Positions 41,403-53,739 are shown, counted from the first letter of the stretch. The stretch is DNA of 64,000 nucleotides from Rattus norvegicus (GCF_036323735.1 NC_086022.1:68028702-68092701); one strand, 5' to 3'. Numbers and translations: made by a program. The notes: generated by a model not told the origin, from the letters alone.

Positions 41403-42153
41403 GACCTTCATTTTAAGGGTTGTAGAAGACTGAATATCCATCTTCTATAACTTCTTTATAGGAGAATAAAGGTGAAGACCCAGCCTGTCTAGGGATCAAA
41501 GGTCTCAATTTAGCTGGGCTTAGGACACATTGAAAGATCTTTGGAGCTGGGGGTTTAAAGGGTCATCATTCAGGGGAACTCAGGGCCTATCATTAAATGG
41601 GACATCAAACCACATAGACAGTACATTATGCAACAGATTATTACACCCAATCCTAAGATCATGCTGAAAACAACAGGGCTTTCTTCCATAAGGAGGTGCC
41701 TGAGAACTGTGATGTGAGCAAGGCATTAAAGCGTAAAGCAAAAGCTCACATCTTATTGATGATAGAAATCTTGGAGAAATGAACACACTTCGTCCAGGTA
41801 TAAATCCTCATCATTTTACTTTATTAATGGCACAGTTCTCCCTTGTGTTATCAATATACACAGACGGTCCAGTTTGTATTACTGCCCCACGGACTGTTAC
41901 ATGTTGATACTCTGGCCAAACAGAAAAGAACAATTTAGAGAAAAAAAATCCAATGCTGGAATAAATTAAAGGAAATGGTATGAAGTTATAATCAGTAATG
42001 TATATCATTTCAACAATGTCTAAAAGACAAACAAAGGAGCAAGCCAAAATATAAAGTAAGGTTACAACAGAGTCATATGTTTTTCTTGAGATAGTCAGGA
42101 AATATAGGTATTTAAACTATTTGTCTGTAGTTTGAAAGCATTAGTATGAGCTG

Positions 42154-42523
42154 TGTGGTGGTTTGAATAAGAATGGCCCCCCATAGGCTCATATATTTGA
42201 GCTCAGTCATCAGGGAGTGGCAATATGTGAGAGGATTAGGAGGTGTTGGAAGACGTGGCCTTTTTGGAGGAGCTGTGTCACTGGGAGTGGGCTTTGAGGG
42301 TTCAAAAGCCCATGCGAAGCTCAGTTTTTCTCTGCCTGGATGAATTATGTTATAGTTATCAGCTACTTCTCCAATTCTGCCCACATGCCACCATTCTCTT
42401 TGCCATGATGAGAATAGAGCACAACTCTGAAACTGTAAGCAGGCCCCCAATTAAATGCTTTCTTTGACAAGAGTAGTCCTTGGCTATAGTGTCTCTTCAC
42501 AGCAGTAGAACAGTGACTAAGAC
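42154..42523 (+). mobile_element. MaLR-type solo LTR (ORR1/MT-like)
   Basis: TGTGGTGGTTTGAATAAGAA start, CATAGGCTCATATATTTGA, CACTGGGAGTGGGCTTTGAG, and an end near CAGTGACTAAGACG. Confidence 0.8.
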
Positions 42524-43054
42524 GAATTGTTAATATTGTAAGTGTCTTATGATAGTTACTACTCAAGCTTGGGATCTTTAGAGGAGGACTGTCATTGTTG
42601 TCTTGTGTTTTCTTTTTCTTTTCCTTTTTTTATGTAGGATAATCCATAGAATGAGGCTAACATTACTTCTTTGGTTTTTGGGTATTTCTGTTAACACTGG
42701 TTACTACTCACATTTGTCGATAAAGGGGTTCTGGGTTAAGGCAGAAAGCAAAGCCCTCATATTGAAATGAAACCACCATGTTCATGTGTCACATTCAGAG
42801 TTAGCCCAGGTGTATGGATGCTTATCTGGAATGGTTCAAGTGATGCTTTTATCTGGAAATCTTAGATAGCATCTTAAGGTCAGCTATCATTTGAGCTAAA
42901 GGCCCAGTCTCTCTTTAGGGGGTGGGACACCATCCCTTAAGAGTTTATCTCTTTGCAGAAGAGGTTCTGAGGGTCCTTCTTCTTAGAACCCCATTGTCTT
43001 AGCCACTCTTCCATCACTGTGAAGATACACTATGACCAAGGCAACTTTTTATTT

Positions 43055-43242
<188 letters not shown>

Positions 43243-43257
43243 ACAAATTTGATGATT

Positions 43258-43398
43258 GCTTCCTCCAACTCCCAGACAGAGTTTCTTTGTTTGGCCCTGG
43301 CTGTCCTGGAACTCACTTTGTAGACCAGGCTGGCCTTGAACTCAGAGATTCATCTGTTTCTACCTTCCAAGTGCAGGAATTAAACCACCATCTGGCTA
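43258..43398 (-). repeat. B1 SINE nested in LTR
   Basis: TTTGGCCCTGGCTGTCCTGG, TTTGTAGACCAGGCTGGCC. Confidence 0.9.
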
Positions 43399-43794
43399 AA
43401 AGTGACTCATAAAAGAAAGCATTTTTTTTTTTTAGGTTGCTTGTTTGCAGTGTCAGGGGTTAATCTATGATCATCATGACAGAAAGCCAGCGGGCATGGT
43501 GCTTGAACAGTAGCTGAGAGTTTTATATCTTGATCAGTGGGACAGCAGGCAGAGAAAGAAAGATTAGCTTTGGCTTATGAAACCTTAAAATTCATCCCCA
43601 GTGACACACCTATTCCAAGGCTGCCCACTCCAACAAGGTCACACCCCCTAATCTTCCCCGAGCAGTTTTGATAACTGGGGACTAAGCACTAAGATATGAG
43701 CATATGGGGCCAAGGTCATTTACACCACCACCCCTGGGAGCGCAGCTCTCTCTTAGTCCCAGGGTTAAAACCGGCTCTCTGGAAGAAAGATGCG

Positions 43795-43997
43795 AGGAGG
43801 CTGGGAAGGCTCAGCTGTGCAGAGCACTGTGGCAGAGGAGCCCAGTTTGGTTCCCAGACCCACACGGCGCTCCAACAGTCTGTGACTCGTCCCAGAGGAC
43901 TCGATGCTCTCTTTTGTCCTCCACGGGCACCGGATGCATCTACATGTATGCTGGGAAGCATCTGTACACATACAATTATGTAAATAAACATACTTTA
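43795..43997 (+). repeat. B3 SINE
   Basis: GGAGGCTGGGAAGGCTCAGC head; TCTTTTGTCCTCCACGGGCA; tail with AATAAACAT. Confidence 0.75.
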
Positions 43998-43999
43998 AA

Positions 44000-44622
44000 A
44001 ATAAAAGAGCTGAAGCACCAGGAAGAGTAGGTAGTCTATGTATCCAGAATTACATACAAACGTATCAGTTTGGTCCCGTGTATAACACAGGCAGCTGCTG
44101 TTTATAGCGATCACCTAATAAAATAAGCAGGCAGGTTGAACTCTGATGGCCTAAAACAACAGCCGCAGGTAGTAACTGAGGAGACGATGAAACCAACCTA
44201 CCACAGAACATTTAAAATGTGTTTATGAAGTTACATGATGACAAGTACATCCTGATTACACACTATTTACTGAAGAAAAAGCAATACAAAAGAATGGGAA
44301 AGAATTGTCAAGGGTTGAAAGCAAAAAAAAAAAAATAGGAAGAAAGAAAGAAAGAGAGAAAGAAAAGAAACCATAAGAAGAAGAAAAATAAATAGGGTGG
44401 AGATATCAAGTAATAAATCATAGCTGTAACAGACAGCCTTTCTGTTACCAAGGCTCTGTCTCCAGAGATGTTGACATCTTTCTCTGCAGCAGTACCAAAA
44501 AGATAAAGATCTAGGAGATGGGGAAAACAGGGAGATAGTGGCCAGAGAGGCGTTCAGGCCTCCACCCCTGGGCTTCTCCCTCATGTGAGTGTGACTCTGC
44601 CTGTCTTTTCTCACAATTGTAG
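44000..44622. other. Intron 5 end, mostly unassigned
   Basis: Contains a GAAA-rich run at 44326-44370 and nothing else that I recognise before the exon 6 acceptor. Confidence 0.4.
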
Positions 44623-44768
44623 TTTAATGATGAGAAGAAATTAATGAACTTTCATCAGAATCTTCAGGATATCAAAGAAGACCAGCTTAGCTTGGCCTCA
44701 ATCCACTACATGCGATCTCATTACCAAGAAGCTATTGATATATACAAGCGGATACTGCTGGATAACAG
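44623..44768 (+). CDS. Ift56: Ift56 coding exon 6
   Basis: 48 codons plus two bases: FNDEKKLMNFHQNLQDIKED, QLSLASIHYMRSHYQEAIDI, YKRILLDN. Acceptor cacaattgtAG, donor AACAG/GTGTGT (a weak donor). SIHYMRSHYQEAIDIYKRIL is a good TPR match. Phase 0 to 2. Confidence 0.97.
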
Positions 44769-44969
44769 GTGTGTTCTTTTCTGACCACTTGAAATCTCTG
44801 CCATTTTATGAGTTCTCTTTGTTCCCAGTTTGGCTTAGAGCCTCGTGTCCTTTGGACCTAGTACCACCATGTATTCAAATCTGTCTCACTGATAATCCGA
44901 CGAGGTTCAGAATGCTTTGTGTATGGTTCACATCAGACTTTCTCTGCCCTTTTTCTCTTGTAGTTTTTG

Positions 44970-45187
44970 CTTTTAGTTTTATTATTTTATGTGTATAGGT
45001 GTTCTGCCTGCATGTGTATGCACCAAATGTGTGCCTAGTAACTATGGAAGCCAAAAGAAGGCATCACCTTCCCTGGAAGTGGAGTTACATATGGTTGTGA
45101 GCTGCCATGTGGGTATCAAGAATAAAACCCAAGTCCTGTAGAAGAGGAGCCATTGCCTTTAATTACTGAGCCACTGCTCCAGGCCCT
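44970..45187 (-). repeat. B3 SINE
   Basis: Reverse B3: CTTCCCTGGAAGTGGAGTTA, AACCCAAGTCCTGTAGAAG. Confidence 0.85.
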
Positions 45188-45189
45188 TT

Positions 45190-45327
45190 GTTTTCTGAGA
45201 CAGGTTCTTACTATGTATCTGTCCTGGATCTCTTATGTAGATCAGGTCGGCCTTGAACTTACAGATCTCCTCCTGCCTTTGCTTCCAGAGTACTGAGATT
45301 AAAGGAGTGCCATCATGCTTGGCCTCT
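45190..45327 (-). repeat. B1 SINE
   Basis: TTCTGAGACAGGTTCTTACT, CGGCCTTGAACTTACAGATC. Confidence 0.82.
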
Positions 45328-45858
45328 ACCTTTAGCATCCTTCCTTTGTAAGGAGCTGTCTAATGCCTTCCAATTCCCATTAAATGTATATACCGACACG
45401 TTTACTGATCACTGTATAATGTGTGTGTGTATATACACATTTAAATTTTTGAAAATGTATGACCTTGAAGAAGGGGGAAAAACTGGTTAGAATGAAATAT
45501 AATGATTCATTTGTATGAGAATATCATAAAAAACTTGTTACTTTGTATGCTATCTTTAAAAATTAATAATAATTTATAAAATATCAACAAAAAATGCATT
45601 ATTTAAGCCTGTCCATGGCAGCAAAGTACTGAAATCTCTCTTCTTTGGAGGTGGAAGATGCCCTCTTATGGCCTCGATGGCCACCAGGCACACACATGTA
45701 TACAGACATAAATGTCATTAAATGAAAAAAATCCCAGTTCTAAGTGTGGGCCACACCCCTGTGGATTGTTGACCAGAAAGGCCCAAAAGGCCCCTGAAGC
45801 ATATAGACTGTTGCCATCACTTTTGGCTGCATAGATGTCCCAATATTGAAGAATCTAC

Positions 45859-45880
45859 TTTTTTTTTTTTTTTTTTTTTT
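45859..45880. repeat. Poly(T) run (T22)
   Basis: Pure T run. No SINE body adjoins it that I can recognise. Confidence 0.9.
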
Positions 45881-45935
45881 GTGGCACAATACAGAGAAAT
45901 CTAGCTGGCACTGAGCTTGAAGCTTCCTCTCCTGG

Positions 45936-46328
45936 TGTCTTAGTTGCTGTTCTATTGCTGTGAAGATACACCGTGACCATGGCAACTTATAAAAGCATTG
46001 AATTTGACTTTAATTACAGTTTCAGAGGATGATTTCATGACCACTACAGTGGGGAGCATGTGGTGGCAAGCAGGCATGGTGCTGGGAGGGGGGGTAGCTG
46101 AAAGCTTATATTTTATGACAATAACTGTGAGGCAGAGACAGAGAGACAGAGATAGAGCTAGTTGGGAATGAACTTGGGCTTTTTGAAACCTCAAAGCCTT
46201 CTTCCAGTGACACACCTCCTCTAACAAGACCATACCTCCTAATCCTTCTCAAATAGTTCCACCAACCATAGACCAATAATTCAAATATATATGAGCATAT
46301 TTGATCCATTTTCATTCAAACCACCTGA
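45936..46328 (-). mobile_element. MaLR-type solo LTR (ORR1/MT-like)
   Basis: TGTCTTAGTTGCTGTTCTAT start; CAGTGACACACCTCCTCTAA; CATTCAAACCACCTGA end. Opposite strand to the related LTR at 42154. Confidence 0.8.
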
Positions 46329-46609
46329 CTAACTTTCACAGTGCTGGAAGGTTCTATCCCAATGGCTGGACGAAAACTGTTGTCAACATTCTTACTCAGC
46401 TGTGTATGCTGTGTGCTAAACTACCAACATGCTAGGCAAGATTGCCCACAAATGCAACAATGGTATAAATGTTATGGAGGCAACCAACTGCCTTCTGATC
46501 TGAGGACTTTTCCTCGGGGAGAATTCATTTATAGTACTGTAAAACTGGTTAAAAGCCCATGACCATAAAAGTCATTTATCCTTGTAGAGAAGCTACTGCT
46601 GTTGTTTTT

Positions 46610-46717
46610 TGTTTTTTGTTTTTTTTTTTTGGTTCTTTTTTTCAGAGCTGGGGACCGAACCCAGGGCCTTGCGCTTCCTAGGTGAGCGCTCTACCACTGA
46701 GCTAAATCCCCAGCCCC
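46610..46717 (-). repeat. ID SINE
   Basis: Complete reverse body; target duplication tgctgttgttttt at 46597-46609 and 46718-46730. Confidence 0.95.
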
Positions 46718-46784
46718 TGCTGTTGTTTTTATACAGGGACATGATACACCTCTCAATTTGTCTTTTAGATGTTTATGGTTTTTA

Positions 46785-46966
46785 AAAAAAGATTTATTTA
46801 TTTATTATTTATAAGTACACTGTAGCTGTCTTTAGACACACCAGAAGAGGGCATCACATCCCATTACAGATGGTTGTGAGCCACCATGTGGTTGCTTGGA
46901 TTTGAACTCAGGACCTCTGAAAGAGCAGTCAGTGCTCTTAACTGCTGAGCCATCTCTCCAGCCCTA
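46785..46966 (-). repeat. B2 SINE
   Basis: Reverse B2: CACACCAGAAGAGGGCATCA to GAGCCATCTCTCCAGCCC. Confidence 0.95.
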
Positions 46967-47516
46967 GATCTTTATGTTTATACACATAGATTAATGCTGC
47001 TGCCAGCTATGGCCAGAAATACTTTTTCCAGTGGGTGGCATTAACTGTAGACACTCAACAGGTTAAGGGGGGTGGGGTGGGGACAGGTTAAAGAGGGTCC
47101 CTAAGTGAAACATCTCTGTCACTTCCTCAAAGGCTCAGGGAACACTAGGGAAGAGAGTAGAAAAGAAGGTAAGAGGAAAAGGTGGTGTGTTGACGAATGC
47201 TGCCCTCTAGGTGTCTTGAATTTCCTTGAATGCTATGATTCCCTGCACAAAGTTGGTCCATTTATCATTCCAATATGGAGGAGGGGGTGCTTACAAAGCT
47301 CAGCCCTTCCTTGAGGATTAATGGACAGTTGATGGTTGCTGGAGAGGAGCGGCCTATGAGGCTTCACCTGGGAAAATAGAAGCAGTCGATAGCTCCTGTA
47401 GGAAGAGAGAAACATTTTTGTTAGTGGTTATATATCCACTGGAAAGTTGCCTGTGTTTCTATAAATGACCCCTCATCCCTGCCTTTATAAGTAACCATGA
47501 TTAAACTCACTGGAGT

Positions 47517-47517
<1 letters not shown>

Positions 47518-47570
<53 letters not shown>
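47518..47570. repeat. (CT)n microsatellite
   Basis: About 25 CT units followed by a short CA run. Confidence 0.95.
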
Positions 47571-47573
<3 letters not shown>

Positions 47574-47952
47574 CACACACACACACAAAGACATGAGGTA
47601 AAAGACTAATGGAAAAGAGGAAGGAGATGAGTGGGAGGGGACAAGAGAGCATAATGTAGGGCAAATACTATCAAAATACATTATATATGTATGTGAAAAT
47701 GTAATAAACAAACCAATTATGTATAACTAATATGTGCTAATAAAAACTTTCTTAAAGAGAAGTATATCAAATCTGGTTTAAAGACATTCAAATACTGAAC
47801 TCAAAAAGAGAAAGAAAACATCCTGATTATATGTTGCTTTCTTCCTTCCAGGGCGGATCCTTGCCCTCTCCTCTTTGCCTTATTGTTCATTTGAGCTTTG
47901 CAGTTAGACATTTCTGTTAAACATACTTCAGCTTGAGTCTTTCTGCTTACAG

Positions 47953-48124
47953 GGAATACCTGGCCCTCAATGTGTATGTGGCCCTCTGCTACTACAAATT
48001 GGATTACTATGATGTGTCTCAAGAAGTCCTGGCTGTTTACCTTCAGCAAATTCCTGATAGCACCATCGCCCTCAACCTTAAGGCCTGCAATCACTTTCGC
48101 CTTTATAATGGCAAAGCAGCTGAG
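47953..48124 (+). CDS. Ift56: Ift56 coding exon 7
   Basis: One base completes Arg, then 57 codons: EYLALNVYVALCYYKLDYYD, VSQEVLAVYLQQIPDSTIAL, NLKACNHFRLYNGKAAE. Acceptor ttctgcttacAG, donor GAG/GTAGGC. It contains two TPR-like helix pairs. Phase 2 to 0. The exon is highly similar to human IFT56 as I recall it. Confidence 0.97.
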
Positions 48125-48251
48125 GTAGGCACGCAGATATGTTTCTATTTATCTCAGTTCTAGTGGGAGTTACTTTATAAACTCTAGGGCCTATAGCTCT
48201 GTATTAATGTCTTTGGTTATTGATTCTATAAACAAAGAGTTACATAAACAT

Positions 48252-48376
48252 TTTTGAGACAGGGTCTCACTCTTGACTCTGGCTGGCCTTCAGCTTCCTG
48301 TGTTGACCATGCTGACCCTAACCTCACACAGATCTGCCTGCTTCTCCTTCTGAAGTGTTGGCATTAAAAGTGAGCC
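48252..48376 (-). repeat. Old B1 SINE
   Basis: TTTTGAGACAGGGTCTCACT, ACAGATCTGCCTGCTTCTCC. Confidence 0.75.
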
Positions 48377-48884
48377 AAAAAATGCCTTGCCATATATGAA
48401 CTTAAAAAAAAAAATCTGATATCCTAAAAGGGATTTCATTTCCGAATGATCTATGTTGTATCTAGTGTATTTTAGATAGTTTTTCCTAGATGATGTATGT
48501 TAATATAAATGTTGAAAACCAACTGCTTCAGCTTCTTCCTCTAGAGTCTGTTCATGGCTGAGAAGTTGCCTGTCCCATCATGTGTTGAGTAAACCAGTAT
48601 TAGAACCCTGATACCTGTCACTTTTTTCTCCTTCATCTCCATGCCATCATCTGCCATTCCCTCTTACTTAGAGCTTCTAGAAAGAGCTTGCCCCCTTCTC
48701 TCCCTGCCTTTGTCTCCCACCTTTCTCACTGTCCATTGGATTTGGTGCTACCGTGTGTTCAAATCTGTTCAGTTGGTAATCTGGTGAGATTAAGAACTCC
48801 TCAGACATTTTTTAGATCCGGCCTTGTCTACATTTTTGCATCACTGCTTTCTTAGACACATGTTTCTTCCGTTTGTACCATCCT

Positions 48885-48985
48885 AGGATCTTACTGTACA
48901 GCTCTGGCCAGCCTGGAGCTCCGGATCCTTCCATCATAGTCTCCCAAGTGTGCCTTGTACAGGCAGGAGCCACATGCCTGGCTTA
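48885..48985 (-). repeat. Old B1 SINE
   Basis: CTCTGGCCAGCCTGGAGCTC and AGGAGCCACATGCCTGGC. Confidence 0.65.
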
Positions 48986-49077
48986 AACACCCAAGTTTAC
49001 AAAACACGTTGTGAATTTACAAAACACAAGCTTGAAGTTCTCAAAGAGTAAATAATATGTGCATTAAGATTCTTCTT

Positions 49078-49252
49078 CTAGAGCTGGCTCAGTGGTTAAG
49101 AGCACTGACTGCTCTTCCCGAGATCCTGAGTTCAATTCCCAGCAACCACATGGTGGCTCACAACCATCTGTAATGGGATCTGATGCCCTCTTCTGGTGTC
49201 TGAAGACAGCGAAAATGCACTCACATACATAAAATAAATAAATCTTTAAAAA
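49078..49252 (+). repeat. B2 SINE, slightly 5' truncated
   Basis: Forward B2 from AGAGCTGGCTCAGTGGTTAA to AAATAAATAAATC plus an A tail. Flanked by aagattcttcttct. Confidence 0.93.
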
Positions 49253-49407
49253 AAAAAAGATTCTTCTTCTGTGAGACTCATAAACACTCCAGTTCAAAAA
49301 TGGCTTGTAAGTTTTTCCCTCAATCTGTTTTTCCTTTCCCTTTTGACACAACTCTCTATTTTCTTGTCATGTTTTTTCAGTATAGTTTAAAATCATCTTG
49401 TTTTGGT

Positions 49408-49553
49408 TTTCAAGATAGGATTTTTCTGTGTATCTGACTGTCCTGAAGCTCTGTAGACCAAGCTGGCCTCAAACTCAAAGACCTACCTACCTTTGCCTCT
49501 GCCTCCCAAGTGCTGGAAGTAAAGGCGTGCGGCACGCGGCACTGCCTGGTTTA
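49408..49553 (-). repeat. B1 SINE
   Basis: TTTTTCTGTGTATCTGACTG, CTGCCTCCCAAGTGCTGGAA. Confidence 0.88.
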
Positions 49554-49649
49554 CTTTAAAAGGTCTTAATAATTCCTCTAGTATTTGTAGTTTGTCAGTA
49601 AGATCATTAAACTAAATAATTTTCAGTAATTTTAAAATGTGATCTGACG

Positions 49650-49758
49650 GGGCTGGGGATCTAGCTCAGTGGTAGAGCGCTTGCCTAGCAAGCACAAGGC
49701 CCTGGGTTCGGTCCCCAGCTCCAAAAAAAAAAAAAGAAAGAAAAAGAAAAAAGAAAAA
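49650..49758 (+). repeat. ID SINE
   Basis: Complete body; exact 16-bp duplication aaaatgtgatctgacg at 49634-49649 and 49759-49774. Confidence 0.95.
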
Positions 49759-49989
49759 AAAATGTGATCTGACGTCTCTGGGTCCCTAAGAACTTTGCAG
49801 AGGCTATGAAACAGGCCAAGGTTTGAGTGAGGCAGACAAGCTGCCTGGGCACAGTGTTGGCACTCTCACCATGTACACAGACAGAGCAGCATCTAATTAG
49901 ATCTGTCTCTGGATAACTCACTTGTCACCCTTCGTACTTCTGACCCTGCCACAACAGGGGCCCTCTATTAAAGCCAGGTTTTAAGAGGG

Positions 49990-50735
49990 TGGAGGCAGTT
50001 GCAGCATGAGTGTTGCAATAAAAATAAAAATGCAGCTGAATGGTTCCTACATGCATACCCTGGCGGTCGCACTCTCGCTAGTTCCAGCTCCAATGGGCCG
50101 TTGGAACTAGCACTAATTTATTTCAGCGGCTCCACACTGCCCCCATCTACTTTCTGACCTGCTGTCTGAGAGCCATCCCAGCGCCGCACCCTGTCAGGCT
50201 GCCCTGCCCTCACAGCACTCTTGGCTGGTTTCCACCGTGCCAGGCATACACATCCCAATTCCATGGAGGGCCCGGTGCATCCAACCACCATACACTTTCT
50301 TGAATTCAATTAAGTCCCCATATGAAAGAACACACCGGGGTTGGGGATTTAGCTTAGTGGTAGAGCACTTGCCTAGCAAGCGCAAGGCCCTGGGTTTGGT
50401 CCCCAGCTCCGGAAAAAAAAAAAAAAGAACACACACAATATCCTCTGATCCAATTGATAAGCTATAATTTCCCCATCTAGACAACACAAAATCCTGTATA
50501 TATCTGTCCCTTAAGAATAGTCATAACAACCTGTAATGTGTGCAGAGGGGAATCCTAACATCTGCTGCCATGTTCTCTCAGCTCCCTCCTCCTCACTCCA
50601 GTCTCCTTTGCCTCTCTAAAACTTTTCTCCTGCCCATCCTTCCTTCTCGTCCAATGAGAGGCCTTGTTCTATCTTGTACCTGCCTTCACCTGCATAACAT
50701 CAACCTACACTTCACCATTTCTAATTAAAAAAAAA
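49990..50735. mobile_element. LTR-like repeat, second copy (family unassigned)
   Basis: Homologous over about 350 bp to the insertion at 21965-22530. Extends further upstream than that copy and is split by an ID at 50336-50423. Ends in an A-rich run at 50727-50739. Confidence 0.55.
50336..50423 (+). repeat. ID SINE nested in the LTR-like repeat
   Basis: Target duplication aaagaacacac at 50325-50335 and 50424-50434. The copy at 22.1 kb lacks this ID, giving an empty-site comparison inside the window. Confidence 0.95.
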
Positions 50736-52503
50736 AAAACTTTTCTCTCAAATATAAGCTGAACACAACTATTATCATTTTGTAATTTAAAAGTATAAAA
50801 TATGTCTAACACCCAGTCCAACATTTGTCAGTTAAACAGAACATTTAGTTATCCATTCCAGCTTAAGAAAGACTTAAAATTTATGTTATATCCTGGCTAG
50901 CTTGTATACTATCTGATAACTATCTAATTAAAAAGCCTGAGTAGGCTATGAGAATATAATCAGTCTTCAACCCCATAGAAACCTGAGAATGACCAATATA
51001 TTTGTAAATACAGGAAGCCTAACACGGCTTCTAGAACTGAGACAGGTTATAGAGACCATTTTCTACTTGCACAGTCCCCTGCCAGCAACACGTGAGAGCA
51101 AGTCTTCAGTCTTCTGGCCTAGGATCATCTGACAGACTTTTGAAACACAGAATTTTGAAGGGCTGATCACTCTGGCTTGGCAGAAATTATCAGTCAATTA
51201 ATTCTGTAGCATGTCCTTTTCTGGACAGTATTTAGTCTGTAGATGAATTATGGCAATACTTGCCTAGTGGCTGCCTCACCACAATATATCACCTCATCTG
51301 GAGGTGGAAATGTTCAATTTCTTCTTCAAATCCACCAAAGGGGAGCTCTTAGGAGCAGACATATCTCAACAAAAGATAAATAATATTAAATGTTAGATTT
51401 TGTGGACTTCTGATATTTTTGAAAACATCTAACTATGTAAGTAATCTGGACTGTTGTCCATTAATTATCTTAATAAATTATCTTGAAAACACTCTAACAG
51501 TAAACTTAGAGCCATGAATTTATTATTGGGCCCTTAACTCACATGTTGAATCATCTCAGATTAGTTTTTTAGTAGCAGTAAAGGACTGCGTCTAAGCCTT
51601 GTATACTTAAATGTGTTGTATAGGCATAATGCCTACACATGAAAGTAACAATATTAATTTTAAGTTGATAAGAAATTTATGGGGCTGGGGATTTAGCTCA
51701 GTGGTAGAGCGCTTACCTAGGAAGCGCAAGGCCCTGGGTTCGATCCCCAGCTCCGAAAAAAAGAACCAAAAAAAAAAAAAAAGAAATTTATATCAAAGAA
51801 AACCTAAACTTGTATCAAATAAATTCTGTACCAATGTAAAAGATTATAACTTTAGCTTAGTAACAAATATAAAGATTTCTACTAAATGAGATAATGGCTG
51901 TATAATCAATTTGAGCTAATTCCTCCCTGTTAAATTATGACCATTTCTACATTTTCTAGAAAGACAACCTTAGAATAACCACCTTTAGCCCCCCAAAGTC
52001 CAGGGAATTGGGGCAAAGACTCTTCAATGGCTTCTTCAAGTTGTACACAGGCATTGAGATGTCCTTGGTGGGGTAGGCAGTAGGGAAAATGGAGCAAATG
52101 TTGTAGCCTGATGTGCCTGCCTTGACTAGATCCAGCTGAAAGTCCTTGAGATCAGGAATCCAAGCAGGTACATTCTGGAAAATATAATTCTCAAGACAAA
52201 AGTTTTGGTATCTAGATAACTTTTTGTTTGAGTCTCTTGAATTTAGTTTTTCAGGAGGTCTACATTTATCAAATCTAACCAGTATAACTCTGGAAGGTGT
52301 CCACAGCCTAATCACCCTTTTTAAAAACACAAAGACAAAACCTTTCTCCCAAAATACCATGTATTTTAGTCTGTAGCCAGAAAAGTTTGTATCTTGCATT
52401 CTCTCCCAGAGGAATGATATAACCATAAGCTCAAAAATCACATCCATTGTGAAAATTAAACAATTTTTTAAAAAAGAAGTAAGCTAAACAATGGTGTATG
52501 AGC
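50736..52503 (-). mobile_element. Retroelement-like block, unassigned
   Basis: AT-rich sequence that follows the LTR-like copy and looks to me like a rodent ERV internal remnant, but I cannot name it. The longest frame is 163 codons on the minus strand (51956-52447), with no domain that I recognise. An ID interrupts it at 51681. Confidence 0.35.
51681..51780 (+). repeat. ID SINE
   Basis: Complete body; tail contains AAAGAACCAAAA. Duplication aagaaatttat on both sides. Confidence 0.95.
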
Positions 52504-52518
52504 CTGTTTAGACTTTTC

Positions 52519-52894
52519 TTTTTCTTTTTTGATGTTTTTATCATCTTTATATATTTTTTAATTTTTTATTAGATATATTTCTTTACTTACATTTCAAAGA
52601 TTATTCCCCTTCCGGGTTTCCTGTCCATAAGCCCCCATTCCCTCCCCTCCCCCTCCCCCATATGGGTATTCCCCCCATCCATCCCCCCTTTCCCCCCTCC
52701 ATCTTCCCCTGCACTGGGGTCCAACCTTGGCAAGACCAAGGGCTTCCCCTTCCCCTGATGCCCCAACAAGGCTATTCTCTGCTGCATTTGCAGTTGGAGC
52801 CCTGGGACAGTCCATGTATAGTCTTTCAGTAGTGGTTTAGTCCCTGGAAGCTCTGGTTGGTTGGCATTGTTGTTCTTTTGGGAGGTTGCAAGCT
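52519..52894 (-). mobile_element. L1 LINE, 5'-truncated 3' end
   Basis: About 375 bp in reverse. It resembles the rodent L1 3'UTR: ACATTTCAAAGATTATTCCC, CACTGGGGTCCAACCTTGGC, AGTGGTTTAGTCCCTGGAAG. Flanked by ctgtttagacttttc / ctgtttaggctttcc, consistent with target-primed insertion. Confidence 0.85.
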
Positions 52895-52908
52895 CTGTTT
52901 AGGCTTTC

Positions 52909-53640
52909 CTAATCTGTCGTATCAGGAAATTAACCCAAAATTCCCATGGAACCCACATTAAGAGAGCATGAGCTTCCTGTTGAGGTAAATAACAAAATAA
53001 CCACAAACCCTTGCTAGCCAGCATCAAGTCATATGGCCTTAGTGGAGTAGTTCTTAAAACACTTTGATCACTTTTTTATTAATACCAATAAGTAAGCAAC
53101 TTGTCACACTAAGATTTTAGCCAAAAATACATCTGTTAAGCTCTCTGCTTGGAGCCTCAGACTTTATTAATAACTCTATAAGGTATGTCTGTATTCACTC
53201 TGCCTGGTGTTATAGATTTTTATTTATTTCTACCTAGATCTGAAAGTGGGCGAAATACCCACTTGATTCAGATAAACTCTGTACTTTTCACAGCAGGGGA
53301 CCTAGAGTCTGTGAGCAGACCCCCCCCCCGCCTCTGTTCCTTTGTTTAAGGTGCCCCCCGACTTTTTTATTTTTACCTCAACACATGAGAACCACAGAAC
53401 TCACCCGCTGGTTGCATGATGCTGAGATTGCAGCTTCAGGAAGTCTCAGAGCCTGCTAGCAAGCAGGACTAGCCAAATGTCCTAAGAACAGGTGGGATTG
53501 GGTATTGATAGTCTCTATCATATTAGAGAACAAAGCTCATGGAATGGAATCTCTTCTGAAAAGAAAAAGAATTTCCCTTGCATTAGAAGATCATAGACAG
53601 AACATCTAATGTATACTACAGATGTTTAGAAAACAGAATT
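52909..53640. other. Intron 7, unassigned
   Basis: May continue the retroelement-like block that the L1 interrupted. A C-rich run is at 53320-53331. No coding signal. Confidence 0.35.
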
Positions 53641-53642
53641 TT

Positions 53643-53739
53643 TTTTTTTTGGTTCTTTTTTTTTCGGAGCTGGGGACCGAACCCAGGGCCTTGCGCTTCC
53701 TAGGCAAGCGCTCTACCACTGAGCTAAATCCCCAACCCC
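53643..53739 (-). repeat. ID SINE
   Basis: Complete reverse body with a TTTTGGTTCTTTT tail variant. Duplication aacagaat on both sides. Confidence 0.95.

Larger units (their letters stand above)
44769..47952 (+). other. Ift56 intron 6
   Basis: 3.2 kb with B3, B1, an MT-like LTR, an ID, a B2 and a (CT)n run. 46329-46595 is unassigned; a 73-codon frame there (46341-46562) has no domain I recognise. 46967-47515 and 47585-47940 are also unassigned. Confidence 0.75.

Noticed and set aside
46341..46562. 73-codon frame with a hydrophobic start, possible secreted peptide
   Set aside because: Isolated in intron 6 between an LTR and an ID, with no recognisable family or promoter.
51956..52447. 163-codon minus-strand frame as a gene
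   Set aside because: No recognisable domain, lies in a retroelement-like block, no splice or promoter context. Kept only as a finding to check.
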